The notes under the pieces are model-generated. The model had not been told where the DNA came from. It searched no databases and saw nothing but the letters and a program-made list of their open reading frames with translations. Made by a program: the position numbers and the translations under genes. A DNA stretch of 64,000 bases, taken from NCBI RefSeq assembly GCF_025567625.1, contig NZ_JAOQJC010000001.1, forward strand, positions 326,756 to 390,755. The letters run 5' to 3'. Below, piece after piece: positions 44,606 through 54,423 of this stretch. The stretch's first letter is position 1, and every line of letters starts with the position of its first letter. Source of the DNA: Paenibacillus sp. J5C2022 (GTDB lineage Bacteria > Bacillota > Bacilli > Paenibacillales > Paenibacillaceae).

Positions 44606-47314
44606 CTAAGCACCTCCCAGTCGGCGATTAAAGAGTGGTTGCTCTACGTCGTGCACCAGAGGCAATACGATTCGGGTTCGAGTTCCTTTATTGGGTCTGC
44701 TGTCGATTTCAATGCCGAATTCCTTGCCGAAGTACAGCTGGATTCTTTCATTCACATTTTGTATGCCGATGCTGCGTCCCTCTTCGTTATGCTCCGAATA
44801 TTGCAGCAGCTTCCTTACGGAAGCGAGCTGTTCTTCATCCATGCCAAGCCCGTCATCGGAGATCTCCAATCGGACATTTCCTTGCACAATACTCCCGCTT
44901 ATCGTAATCAGACCTTTGCCGGATTTCAGCTCCAATCCGTGGTAAATCGCATTCTCGACCAATGGCTGCAAGATGAGTTTTAACGTTTTGCATGACAGGA
45001 TAGCGGGCTCGATCTCCCAATGGACATCGAACTTGTCACTATAACGCTCCTTCTGAATAATAATGTAATTTTTCACATGATTGATTTCGTCCACGAAGGT
45101 AACGATCTCCCGTCCCTTGCTGATACTGAGTCTCAGCAGATCGGACAAAGCAGTTACCATCTCGCTGACTTTATTCGGTCCCCCAGTCAGCATCATGGCT
45201 TCCCAATTAATCGACTCCAGCGTATTGTACAGAAAGTGCGGATTGATTTGCGCCTGCAAAGCGTTCAATTCCGCCTCCTTCCTGCGCAAGCCTTGCTTGT
45301 AGATCTCGTCGACCTGCTCCTTCAGCTTGCGGACCATGCCGTTGAAGCCTTCGGCAAGGCGCTCCATCTCGTCACCTGAGGTAATGGTGACATGCGCGCC
45401 CAGATCCCCTTTGGACACATGCTCGATCGCATCGTTAATGGCACGGATTCTGGCAGTCATACGGCCAATAACGTAATAGTAAGTGAGCGCAACGACGAGC
45501 GTATTAACCGCTATCATAACAGCAATGAACCGTTCCAGATGCCTCGCATTCATGTGAAGGCTCGATCGCGGAACCGTGCTGTTCAATTGCCAATCTACTA
45601 GATCCAGTTCAGCCTGTACCCTTATGTCGTTGCGTTCAAGAGAGCTGGCATGGACAGAACCTGTCATTGTACCGATGAGAGCCTTGTCAGGATGCGACAG
45701 TATACGTCCTCCACTGTCGATGATGTAGATCAGACTGTCGACCGACTTCATCCAAGGACGATACATGCCCTCCAGCTCTGATTCATTTATCGACAGCCAG
45801 GCATACCCTAACGGATCAAGAAAGTAAGTGTCCGAATAGTTCCCTATTGCGACCAGCTTCTTGCCCAGATGGAAGGTGTAGGTGCCGCAATTTCTCTCGG
45901 AAGGCAGCCACACTGTGTTGTTTTTATCATCAAATACAGTCGACAATAGGCTGTTATTGATTCGGTTGCAGCCTGTGTTCAGAATGACGTTCTTGCCTCG
46001 GTCCAGCAGCAGAATGGAAGCATCGCCACTTTCGAACTCCTCGATCGCATTCAGCTTTTCCAAGATCTTTTCAGCCAAATCCGGCCGGGATATTTTTTCT
46101 TTCGAATAGTCCGCCAGCCACTCATTCATTTCGCTATCACCGAAAATATAGCTTAAATTATCAAAGTGTTCTTTCAACTTCCTATCTGCTATCTGATGCA
46201 CCAGCTCCGCTTCATTGTGATAATACGTCTCCGATTGCTCTCCAATCGATTCCGTGAACATTCGGTTCATCACATATACGGACAACGTCAGCGGCACGAT
46301 GATAATGCACAGGTAGACGGCGATGACGAACCATCTGCGGCCCAATGCACGGCTGAAGCGCGACAGTCTTAACGGCAGCTCGCCTCCAGGCTCCAGCTCG
46401 CCGTTGCGGATGCGAATAATTAGCCTTTCCATACGCCCCAGAGAGGACGTAATGCGATACGAGACGATGAATGAGAAGAGAATCGAGATGAAGAAGCACG
46501 CGACGCCGGACCATATCAGGTATCGGGCAGGATTGGTGAATGTGTCCAGCAATGATTGCTTATTGATGACGCTGGCGAATGTCCAGTCCGTATCTCCCGC
46601 TTGCACCCGATTGATAATAAATGTCTCGCGACTCAATTGATCCAGACCGCTCAAGCTAGGTATAGCTGGAGCATCCTTGGCATGCTGCTGATAGATGGAA
46701 TCGCCGTTTCCGTCGAACAGATATAGACTGATCTCCATCTCCTCCAGCAGCTTTTTCCAGAAGCTGTCACGGATGTGAATGGCGATGTATCCCAGCATTC
46801 TGTCATTTTCCTTCTGCACGAACTCCTTGACATACACTACTTTGTTCGCTCTTCCCCAATTGGAAGATTTCCCCTGAAGAATATCTTCCAGCTGTTTATA
46901 AGACAATGTGGGGCTATCCCAAGTATTTTTAATCATGAGCCTTTCATCGTTTTTGGCCGGCAATATTTCGATATATTCAATTTCCTGCGTTAAACGCATA
47001 CTCAGGTTGTCCAGCACATCATACGATTTCAGAAGCAGTTGATTTCTGCTGTTAGAGGACAATTCGGGATAATGCTGAAATAAATACTGAATATTGGCAT
47101 GCTCTGTAACCTGCCTTGCCCCTTCCTCGATATTCTGGAAGAAATAATCCGCATTCTCCTGCACAACCTGCAGCTGTGTGGCGTTCATTCTGGCCGCATT
47201 GGTCTGGATCGTGTTCGTGAACAGCAAGTAGAACAGGCCGCTGGTCAGGGCAAAGCACAACGTGCTAAGAATGAATGCAGTCGAGGCCATTTTATGCTTG
47301 ATTTTAATAGACAT
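44606..47314 (-). CDS. YesM-type sensor histidine kinase with two tandem sensor modules
   Basis: A 902-residue kinase; usual YesM proteins are about 580-620. Helix 1 (11-33), extracellular domain 1, helix 2 (264-287), a HAMP-like stub (288-325), helix 3 (328-350), extracellular domain 2, helix 4 (596-616), HAMP (615-668), then the His kinase domain: INPHFLYNTLESI with His693, N-box LQPLVENAIYHG (782), DDGLGMD and GIQNVNERI. So an extra sensor-membrane-HAMP unit has been added. It ends one base before the YesN-type gene. It probably senses an extracellular oligosaccharide or the binding protein. Confidence 0.87.
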   Translation of the reverse strand: MSIKIKHKMASTAFILSTLCFALTSGLFYLLFTNTIQTNAARMNATQLQVVQENADYFFQNIEEGARQVTEHANIQYLFQHYPELSSNSRNQLLLKSYDVLDNLSMRLTQEIEYIEILPAKNDERLMIKNTWDSPTLSYKQLEDILQGKSSNWGRANKVVYVKEFVQKENDRMLGYIAIHIRDSFWKKLLEEMEISLYLFDGNGDSIYQQHAKDAPAIPSLSGLDQLSRETFIINRVQAGDTDWTFASVINKQSLLDTFTNPARYLIWSGVACFFISILFSFIVSYRITSSLGRMERLIIRIRNGELEPGGELPLRLSRFSRALGRRWFVIAVYLCIIIVPLTLSVYVMNRMFTESIGEQSETYYHNEAELVHQIADRKLKEHFDNLSYIFGDSEMNEWLADYSKEKISRPDLAEKILEKLNAIEEFESGDASILLLDRGKNVILNTGCNRINNSLLSTVFDDKNNTVWLPSERNCGTYTFHLGKKLVAIGNYSDTYFLDPLGYAWLSINESELEGMYRPWMKSVDSLIYIIDSGGRILSHPDKALIGTMTGSVHASSLERNDIRVQAELDLVDWQLNSTVPRSSLHMNARHLERFIAVMIAVNTLVVALTYYYVIGRMTARIRAINDAIEHVSKGDLGAHVTITSGDEMERLAEGFNGMVRKLKEQVDEIYKQGLRRKEAELNALQAQINPHFLYNTLESINWEAMMLTGGPNKVSEMVTALSDLLRLSISKGREIVTFVDEINHVKNYIIIQKERYSDKFDVHWEIEPAILSCKTLKLILQPLVENAIYHGLELKSGKGLITISGSIVQGNVRLEISDDGLGMDEEQLASVRKLLQYSEHNEEGRSIGIQNVNERIQLYFGKEFGIEIDSRPNKGTRTRIVLPLVHDVEQPLFNRRLGGA

Positions 47315-47329
47315 GCCCCCCCTTTTCTG

Positions 47330-47344
47330 TTGAAAGCGCTATCT
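47330..47344 (-). promoter_or_regulatory. cre-like CcpA site before the YesM-type gene
   Basis: TTGAAAGCGCTATCT (plus strand) fits WTGNAANCGNWNNCW at every position. It lies 16 bases upstream of the kinase ATG and downstream of the transporter genes, where bound CcpA could act as a roadblock. Confidence 0.6.
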
Positions 47345-47398
47345 TGTTCTCAACAATTTCTGCATGAGGGCACGTCATTCCTGCTCATGAAGCCTAAT

Positions 47399-48241
47399 CT
47401 ATCCTTTCACGCCCGAGAATGTAATTCCCTGTATAAAGTAACGCTGCCCCAGCGCGAATATGATCAGAATCGGAATTAACGAACTGACAACCCCGGCCAT
47501 AATGCCCGGATAGTGAATGTTGTATATATCGTCGCTCATTACCTTCAGCCCAAGCGGTATCGTGAACAGCTCCGGACTGCGCAGATAGAGCAGGGGCGCT
47601 TCGTAATTGTTCCAGGTAGACACGAACGTCAGAACGAGCAACGCAGACATAGCGGGCTTCGTCAGCGGCAAGATGACGTACCAATAGATACGGGCATGGC
47701 CCGCCCCATCTATTCTCGCCGCCTCGGACAACTCATCCGGGATGGACATGAAGAACTGTCGCAGCAGAAAGACGCCGAAGGTCGATCCGAAGAAGACGTG
47801 CAGCCACAACGCTGCATGGGTATCCAGAAGCTCCAGCTTGCGATAGATCATAAAGGTTGGAATCATCGTCACCTGGAACGGAATCATCATCGTCGACATT
47901 TTAATGAGAAACAGCACATTTCTGCCCGTGAATTTGATCTTGGCATACGCATAAGCGGACATCGAGCATGCGAAGTATGTGCCGATTAATACGATGACGG
48001 CTACCTTAATGGAATTGATATAAAATGTAAAGAACGAGACGCCTAATATGGCGTTCTTCCAAACGTAGAGATAACCGTCCAGCTCAATCGGATTCGGAAT
48101 CCATTCGATCGGAAAGTTGAATACATCACCCGGACTCTTGAAGGAAGTCGATACCATCCATAGGAAAGGAAACAGCATCGTCACGCCTAACGCATAGGAA
48201 AGCGCGATTCCGATCCACTTGCCCCATCTCCACCTGATCAT
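47399..48241 (-). CDS. Carbohydrate ABC transporter permease (MalG-type)
   Basis: A 280-residue inner-membrane permease of the MalG/CUT1 type with six helices and the EAA motif ELSEAARIDGAGHARIYWYVILPLTKPA (about residues 173-200, seen as EAARIDGAG). Its ATG shares a base with the TGA of the upstream permease gene (TGATG). C-terminal FIQGITFSGVKG is typical. It works with the MalF-type permease and the binding protein upstream. The ATPase is not encoded nearby; CUT1 systems in Firmicutes often share an MsmK-type ATPase. Confidence 0.9.
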   Translation of the reverse strand: MIRWRWGKWIGIALSYALGVTMLFPFLWMVSTSFKSPGDVFNFPIEWIPNPIELDGYLYVWKNAILGVSFFTFYINSIKVAVIVLIGTYFACSMSAYAYAKIKFTGRNVLFLIKMSTMMIPFQVTMIPTFMIYRKLELLDTHAALWLHVFFGSTFGVFLLRQFFMSIPDELSEAARIDGAGHARIYWYVILPLTKPAMSALLVLTFVSTWNNYEAPLLYLRSPELFTIPLGLKVMSDDIYNIHYPGIMAGVVSSLIPILIIFALGQRYFIQGITFSGVKG

Positions 48242-49131
48242 CAGTAATTCACCCACTTCTTCTGTCCTCGCCACTGGATGAGCGTGACGGCAAAAATGAT
48301 GATAAACAATATCCATGCAATAGCGGAGGCGTACCCCATCTTGCTGTGCTCGAATGCCATTTTATAAATATAGTAGCCAATCACTGTGCTTGCCGTACCG
48401 GGACCTCCCGAGGTCAAAATTTGTATCTTCGACCACATGACGAATGTATCGATCATGGAAATAATGAAGATAAAGAAGGATACGGGAGAGATCAACGGTA
48501 TCGTAATATGAATAAACTTGCGGACGCCCGTCGCGCCGTCAATTTCGGCCGCTTCGTATAAATGCGAAGGTATGCCCTGAAGCCCAGCCAAATAAAGCAG
48601 CATCTTATAACCCAGGCTCTGCCATGTCAGGATGACCAGAATGGCCGGCTTCACCCAATCGCTGCTCCCGAACCAGGACGGCGGCTGTTCGACGCCGAGA
48701 CGAATCAGCAGCTGATTAATGACGCCTTCGGAAGGATGCAGCAGTTGGAACCAAATTAATGAAATCGCTACGAAGCTCGTAATATAAGGCAAGTAAAACA
48801 AGTTTCTAAGCAGATTTCTTCCGAAAAATTTCTCGTTTAAAAAAACGGCGAACATAAGCGATAGCAGCATCTGAACCGGGATAAACAGAAGAAAGAACAG
48901 ATTATTTTTGATCGAATCGATAAACCATTTATCCTTGAATGCTTCAATGTAATTATCGAAGCCTACGAAGCTCACATCGGATAATTCACTGAACATATCC
49001 CAATCGGTAAAGCTCATTACCATGGAGAAGCCTACTCCAAAGGCAGTAAAAACGACAAACCCGAGGATGTTGGGCAGGATAAATAAATATCCTGCCACAT
49101 TTTCTCTGGCGCGCTGTTTTAACGTTTTCAT
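48241..49131 (-). CDS. Carbohydrate ABC transporter permease (MalF-type)
   Basis: A 296-residue permease of the MalF/UgpA type. Six helices; EAA motif YEAAEIDGATGVRKFIHITIP in the last cytoplasmic loop. The start is ATG 49131 or ATG 49146; neither has a strong ribosome site (GGGGCGTG lies before 49131). It overlaps the MalG-type gene by one base. Confidence 0.88.
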   Translation of the reverse strand: MKTLKQRARENVAGYLFILPNILGFVVFTAFGVGFSMVMSFTDWDMFSELSDVSFVGFDNYIEAFKDKWFIDSIKNNLFFLLFIPVQMLLSLMFAVFLNEKFFGRNLLRNLFYLPYITSFVAISLIWFQLLHPSEGVINQLLIRLGVEQPPSWFGSSDWVKPAILVILTWQSLGYKMLLYLAGLQGIPSHLYEAAEIDGATGVRKFIHITIPLISPVSFFIFIISMIDTFVMWSKIQILTSGGPGTASTVIGYYIYKMAFEHSKMGYASAIAWILFIIIFAVTLIQWRGQKKWVNY

Positions 49132-49152
49132 CGCTTCACGCCCCATTCAATT

Positions 49153-50619
49153 TCATTTTTCGCGCTCATAGATTTTCAATCCCGCAGCCTGGGCATCCTG
49201 CAATCCCTGTTCGATCGATTTCTCATCGGCAAGAATCAGGCTAAGCTCCTTCTTCAGCTCTTCCAACAGCATGGAGGAGTAAGGATACTGTCCACGGTAT
49301 TTCGGGAACACGACGTTGGCGGATTTGTCCAGCGCCCGCTGGTACAGCTCTTTTCTATCCTTGCCTTGCACGACTTCGCCATCGTTGTTTTTATAGTACC
49401 GCCAGCTGTCCATCAGCAGCTCCTCGTCCGCCCCCTGCCATGCCGGCACCCGATGCGCCACCTTCGCGGACAGCTCCAATCCTTTGGTCGTATACCAGCG
49501 AAGGAATTTATAAGCCTCCACAGGATGCTCCGTCGTGCGGGTTACGGAATAGCTGGTCACGATTGTCGTAATCTGATTGGGAGGGCTGTTCTCATCCCAC
49601 CGCGGCATCTTCAGCAGCAAGAAGGGATCCCTGTCATCGACCGCAGGATCGAGATGCCCTGCTTCCTTCCATACATCCAGGAACAGAATGCTGTTGGATG
49701 CACCGATCAATGTCGCGAACTTCTCACCGACGAAATCGAACAGTCCGACCACTTTATTGGCTTGCACATCCGCATCAGTCGGCATCGAGCCGTCTACGTA
49801 CATAGCGTCATAGTAGTAATGAATAGACTTTCTTAGAATAGGACTGTCGAGATTGGGCGTGCCGTCTTCATTCACGATATCCCAGCCCCCGATGGAAGCG
49901 AGATCGGTCACAGCCAAGAATGAGCCTTGCCAGTGCATGCCTCCGCGAACTTGCGTGCGTCCGCCGCTATCCTTTACCGTCAAGTCCTTAATCATCTTGA
50001 AATAGTCCTCGTAGGTCCATGTATTGTCATCCGGAATCGGAACGCCGTTTTTCTCGAACATTTCCTTATTGACATAGACAGCTCCGGGCGACAGCACTTT
50101 GGCAATCCCGTATATATCGTCTCCTACCATCGTCGCTTTCCCGTAATCGCCGTACTCCTTCAGATAGTCAAGTCCTTCCTGCTCCATCAGATCGTTCAGC
50201 TTGTAGTAAAGCTTATCCGCCTTGTCGCTGAACGTCGTGCGTTCCATCATGGCCAGATCAATCTTCTCTCCGCCGGCAATGGCGACCCGAATTTTCTCTT
50301 GCGAGTCTTGTCCGCTCAGAACGACCATCTCCACATCGATATTGGGTTCAACCTTCTTCCACTCCCCGATAATTTCATCGAACTCTGTCTTATCGACAGC
50401 GGAAGTCGTATAAAGCTTCAGCGATACAGGTTTTTCCGTTTTGGGCAATCCATCGGCCGTATCGCTTCCCTTGCCGGATTGTCCGTTCTCTTCTTGTTGG
50501 CCTGCTGGAGGCTTTGACGGCTCGTTGTTCTTGTTATCGCCGTTCCCGGCACAGCCTGCAAGCAAGCCAAGCATAAGGACCAAGCATATCCATGTAAGTG
50601 CTTTCTTCTTTGCATTCAT
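49153..50619 (-). CDS. Extracellular sugar-binding lipoprotein (family 1)
   Basis: A 488-residue solute-binding protein. Signal with lipobox LLAGC (Cys about residue 23), an Asn/Lys/Glu-rich linker to residue 60, then a MalE-like family 1 domain (KLYTTSAVDKTEFDEIIGEWKK). GGGGGATAAGCC precedes the ATG. It feeds the two permeases downstream. An oligosaccharide ligand is likely from context with YesM/YesN and the Gfo/Idh/MocA enzyme. Confidence 0.9.
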   Translation of the reverse strand: MNAKKKALTWICLVLMLGLLAGCAGNGDNKNNEPSKPPAGQQEENGQSGKGSDTADGLPKTEKPVSLKLYTTSAVDKTEFDEIIGEWKKVEPNIDVEMVVLSGQDSQEKIRVAIAGGEKIDLAMMERTTFSDKADKLYYKLNDLMEQEGLDYLKEYGDYGKATMVGDDIYGIAKVLSPGAVYVNKEMFEKNGVPIPDDNTWTYEDYFKMIKDLTVKDSGGRTQVRGGMHWQGSFLAVTDLASIGGWDIVNEDGTPNLDSPILRKSIHYYYDAMYVDGSMPTDADVQANKVVGLFDFVGEKFATLIGASNSILFLDVWKEAGHLDPAVDDRDPFLLLKMPRWDENSPPNQITTIVTSYSVTRTTEHPVEAYKFLRWYTTKGLELSAKVAHRVPAWQGADEELLMDSWRYYKNNDGEVVQGKDRKELYQRALDKSANVVFPKYRGQYPYSSMLLEELKKELSLILADEKSIEQGLQDAQAAGLKIYEREK

Positions 50620-50703
50620 TTCGGCTTATCCCCCTTATTTGTTCTTGTCTCCATTGAACTACTTTTTGCGGTCGATTGACATGTGCGATTATTACTTTTG
50701 TGT

Positions 50704-51693
50704 TCAAATTATGACTATCTGCTCCCGGCCGGAAGAATGAGAACGATATATGGCTTCTACGACGCTTGCCACCGACTGGCCGTATTCGCCCGAGATGCCC
50801 AGCTCACCCCCAAATTGCACGGCATTCAGCATATCGTCCCATTGCGCCGCGAAAGCTTCCGGCAGGTCATCTGTGTCGATAGCCTCGTACCCGTCTGATT
50901 GTCCATCATACAACCATAGCTTATTGCTGCCTTGCAGCTTCAATTGACCTCCAGTCAGCAGCAACTCAGTCTCGTTCACGATACTCTGGCGATACCCGCA
51001 CAGCGATACGGTTGCAGTCACGCCTTCTGTTGTTTCCAGGAACAGACTGGCGCTCCCTTCTACATCGCCTCGCTCGCCATATGCCGTCAAGCTCGCTTTC
51101 ACGCTTGTCACCCGACTGTCCGTCAGCCACTGCAGCTTGTCGATGGAATGACTGCCGAGATTGACGACAATGCCGCCGCCCGACTTCGCGCGTTCAAGGA
51201 ACCAGGCCGGACGACCGGGATGGAAGTAATTGCACCATCTCCGGTCATCCATCATAATGAGCTTTCCCAGCCGGCCGGAACGCAGAATTTCTCTGGCGCG
51301 AATCAAAGCGGGGAAATAGTGCTGCATATGCCCGACAGCCAGGATGATACCGTTTCTTGCCGCCGCTTCGTTCATTTCCCGGCACTCCTGCACGTTCATG
51401 GCCATCGGCTTCTCGACCAGCACATGACAGTCTTGCTCCGCGCACCAGATGACCGCTTCCTTATGGAGGAAGTGAGGCAGCGTGATAACGACTACATCCG
51501 GACGCTCCTGTAGAATCATTGCTTTATAATCGTGATAAGTTCTGATGCTGTATGCAGCGGCGCACTGCTCCAATCGCTGTTGCTCCAGATCGGCAACGGC
51601 CAGAAGCTCGGTCCTGCTGCTGTCTTGCATAGCTTTCAGGTGATTTTCCGATATGGCGCCTGCACCGACGATAACTGCTCGAATACGTTTCAT
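50704..51693 (-). CDS. Gfo/Idh/MocA family oxidoreductase
   Basis: A 329-residue NAD(P)-dependent sugar or inositol dehydrogenase-type protein. Rossmann motif GAGAISENH (about residues 8-16), the EKPMAMN motif with the catalytic Lys (about 92-98), and a C-terminal alpha/beta domain with GSHSIDKLQWL. Start 51693 gives the usual MKRIRAVIVGAGA N-terminus; GGGGAATAGAG precedes it. It is first in the leftward sugar-uptake gene set and probably modifies the imported sugar. Confidence 0.87.
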   Translation of the reverse strand: MKRIRAVIVGAGAISENHLKAMQDSSRTELLAVADLEQQRLEQCAAAYSIRTYHDYKAMILQERPDVVVITLPHFLHKEAVIWCAEQDCHVLVEKPMAMNVQECREMNEAAARNGIILAVGHMQHYFPALIRAREILRSGRLGKLIMMDDRRWCNYFHPGRPAWFLERAKSGGGIVVNLGSHSIDKLQWLTDSRVTSVKASLTAYGERGDVEGSASLFLETTEGVTATVSLCGYRQSIVNETELLLTGGQLKLQGSNKLWLYDGQSDGYEAIDTDDLPEAFAAQWDDMLNAVQFGGELGISGEYGQSVASVVEAIYRSHSSGREQIVII

Positions 51694-51831
51694 CTCTATT
51701 CCCCGCTTTTCTGTAAATTCTGTGTCTTCGTGCCGCCCTTCCCGTTTCATTCGGAATTATGAATAAAATCCGCTGAGCAGCATATACAAAGGTACAACCA
51801 GCCGATTCCTTATCCCATCCCTCTCAATTTC

Positions 51832-51846
51832 ATGTAAACGCTTCAT
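51832..51846. promoter_or_regulatory. Degenerate cre-like site between divergent sugar genes
   Basis: ATGTAAACGCTTCAT is close to the canonical cre (TGTAAACGCTTTCA with one T missing). It lies between the oxidoreductase gene and the AraC-type regulator gene. Weak match. Confidence 0.3.
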
Positions 51847-51945
51847 TCGGTAGCGTATCAGAAGGAAATGGACAACAGAAGGCCGAATAATGACTTTTAA
51901 TGTGCATTTATGACTCTAATGAAGATGGAAATGGGGGATCGTCTT

Positions 51946-54264
51946 GTGGATATCGTAAAAAATAAGCTCTACTTAAAAATACTCATGTACTTTCTCTCTC
52001 TACTGATCCCCATCATCGTCATCGGCTGCATCGTCTATCTGAATGTGGATCATATGGCCAAGCGCGACGTCACGCAGAAGCTCACGGCCAATTTAAAGTT
52101 CTCTTCCGGAACCATAGACATCTACCTGGGCATGGCGCATACGACGAACAACAACTTATTGCTCAGTGATGTTATCCAACAGCACTTGACCCCCTACCCC
52201 CAGCTGACCGACTCGGAACGGGTCAATCTCCAGCTCATCGTAAGGGCGATCGCCCAGAAGCGGAATGAGATCAGCTCCTTCATCGATTATATCTTCCTCT
52301 ATGCGGATGCCGAACGCGTATTCTCCAGTGAAGGACTTGTCGAGTTCAATACGTTCTTCGATAAGTTCTACTCACTCGACGGTTACGACAAGCCTTACTG
52401 GGAAGAAAGGCTTCATTCAACGAGCTTCTTCCAGATCCTTGGTCCTACGCAAGCAAGCAGCAGCATTAAGCGCAAATCGAATGAAGTCATTCCGAGCATA
52501 TCGACACAATACGTCAATGGAAACCGGGTAACGCTTGTCACGACACTCTCCGTTCCGGCCATCGCATCTACGCTTAAGAACAACGCACTCTACTCATCCA
52601 CTGCCTACCTCATTACAGACGGCAACGGCCATCTTATTCTTAATACCAGCGCCTTGAAGCCGGAAGCGATAACCTCCATGCATGAAGGGTTATTCCATAC
52701 CCAATCAAACCGTATTATGAAGATTGACGGCGTCGACGCTCTCGTTGTCAACATCCCGTCCGACGCCTTCGGTTGGAATTATATCTCTATCACGCCACTA
52801 TCCGCATTCAGCGGAGAAGCGGCCAACATCTTGAGTCTCGTCATCTGGATTTGCATCAGCCTTATCTTGATCGGAATCATCTTCTCTTTCATCTTCAGCG
52901 TCAATCTGTACAATCCCATCCGCAACATTAAGAACATACTGCTGCGCAGCGAGCAAGACATGAATGCTGGCGGTACGTACGACAACCATGACGAATTGAC
53001 GGCCATCGGCAGCATGATCCGTCAGCTTGTCCAGCACAACCGAGACGCTTCAATCAAGCTGAACGAATACTCCAGCGAGCTGCTCGACCAGTTTTTCACC
53101 AACATGATGAAAGGAAGCGTATGGACGCAGCAAGAGCCGCCAAGCCGGATATTGGATGAACTGAAATTTCAGGACGGCAACTATCTATGCTGCTGCTTCC
53201 TCTTTCACTACAAGGAGCGCTTCTACGAGGAGGTGCATGAATCTGACCGGATCATGATCGAGGACAAGATGAAAAATGTTATATGGGGACTGCTGCGACG
53301 CTACGTATCCTGTTATGTGCTGGAGGCTGAGCCCAATCTGTATGCAGGTATCGTCAATCTGAAGCAGCCGCAACAACGGGAGCTGTTCGATGAGGCGCTG
53401 GAGCAGATTAAGACGACATTTCAGTATGATTCGATATATTGCAGGATGACGGTCGGAATCGGCAAGTTGTACGACAAGCCGGGCGATATAGTGAAATCGT
53501 ACAGCGACGCTATAACGGCTATTGTCCACGGCAAAAGATCAACTGGCGTAACGATGACGGACGCCGCAGATTTAGCAATCGAGCAAACGTATTATTATTC
53601 CTTCCTGGATGAGAACAAAATCGTGAACGGACTAAAAGCAGGCAATCTGGAGCTTCTGCGAGCCGAGGTGGAACGACTGCTGCAAGCGAATAAAAACATC
53701 GGCGTGTCCTATACGTATCTGGGAGCCCTGCTGACGGATCTGATGCACACAGGCGTTCGCTTCGTTCATGACCGCCAGCTCCCTCTCGCCCTCCTGCTCA
53801 GCGACCAGCAATATGCCGTGCTTGTCAGACCCAGCATGTCTCCCGGCGAGCTGCATGAGCGGACGGAGCAGTTGTTGGACTTCTATGGGAGAATCGCATT
53901 GGAGACTGCGGTAAAAGGCGGGAGCAAGTCGGGTTCCGTCGTGTCGGACATAACCCGATATATCGAACAGCATTATGCCGACAACATCTACTTGGAGACG
54001 ATCGCCGATGAGATCGGCCTGTCACCCAAGTATGTCTCCCGCCTGTTCAAGGAAACGACAGGAACGAGCATTACCCAATATATCAGCCTCGTTCGCATAT
54101 CCAAAGCCAAGGAGCTGCTGGCGCAGACGGATATGAAAGTAAGCGAAATATCGGAGCGTATCGGAATAACAAGTCGAACGACCTTCCTGCGACTGTTCAA
54201 GAAACACGAGAGTCTCTCTCCTCTTGACTATCGCCAGCTTCATACGCGAAAGCAAGGTTTATAG
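51946..54264 (+). CDS. Membrane-bound AraC family sensor-regulator
   Basis: About 772 residues: helix 1 (about 10-32), an extracellular sensor of about 250 residues, helix 2 (about 290-315), a long cytoplasmic linker, and a C-terminal AraC domain of about 100 residues with two helix-turn-helix motifs (LETIADEIGLSPKYVSRLFKE; IGITSRTTFLRLFKKHE). Such proteins combine YesM-like sensing with YesN-like output in one chain. GTG 51946 has GGGGG about eight bases upstream; ATG 51910 is possible. It probably switches on the LplA-like transporter genes just downstream. Confidence 0.85.
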   Translation: MDIVKNKLYLKILMYFLSLLIPIIVIGCIVYLNVDHMAKRDVTQKLTANLKFSSGTIDIYLGMAHTTNNNLLLSDVIQQHLTPYPQLTDSERVNLQLIVRAIAQKRNEISSFIDYIFLYADAERVFSSEGLVEFNTFFDKFYSLDGYDKPYWEERLHSTSFFQILGPTQASSSIKRKSNEVIPSISTQYVNGNRVTLVTTLSVPAIASTLKNNALYSSTAYLITDGNGHLILNTSALKPEAITSMHEGLFHTQSNRIMKIDGVDALVVNIPSDAFGWNYISITPLSAFSGEAANILSLVIWICISLILIGIIFSFIFSVNLYNPIRNIKNILLRSEQDMNAGGTYDNHDELTAIGSMIRQLVQHNRDASIKLNEYSSELLDQFFTNMMKGSVWTQQEPPSRILDELKFQDGNYLCCCFLFHYKERFYEEVHESDRIMIEDKMKNVIWGLLRRYVSCYVLEAEPNLYAGIVNLKQPQQRELFDEALEQIKTTFQYDSIYCRMTVGIGKLYDKPGDIVKSYSDAITAIVHGKRSTGVTMTDAADLAIEQTYYYSFLDENKIVNGLKAGNLELLRAEVERLLQANKNIGVSYTYLGALLTDLMHTGVRFVHDRQLPLALLLSDQQYAVLVRPSMSPGELHERTEQLLDFYGRIALETAVKGGSKSGSVVSDITRYIEQHYADNIYLETIADEIGLSPKYVSRLFKETTGTSITQYISLVRISKAKELLAQTDMKVSEISERIGITSRTTFLRLFKKHESLSPLDYRQLHTRKQGL

Positions 54265-54291
54265 GCACAGGCGACTTTTTAGCGCATGGTG

Positions 54292-54308
54292 GAAATGTGA
54301 AACATTTC
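54292..54308. repeat. Short perfect inverted repeat upstream of the LplA-like gene
   Basis: GAAATGT-GAA-ACATTTC, arms of seven bases, 28 bases after the regulator stop. It may be a regulator site or weak terminator; it has no T-run. Confidence 0.4.
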
Positions 54309-54423
54309 GTGGAATAAGGGATATTGGTGCGCTTAGCTCCTTTTTGACTCTATATATGTAGATAGTCCGGTGCTATCGTGGGAAGTGCAAGAAAATAGAT
54401 GAACGCTGAGGAGGGTTATCACG

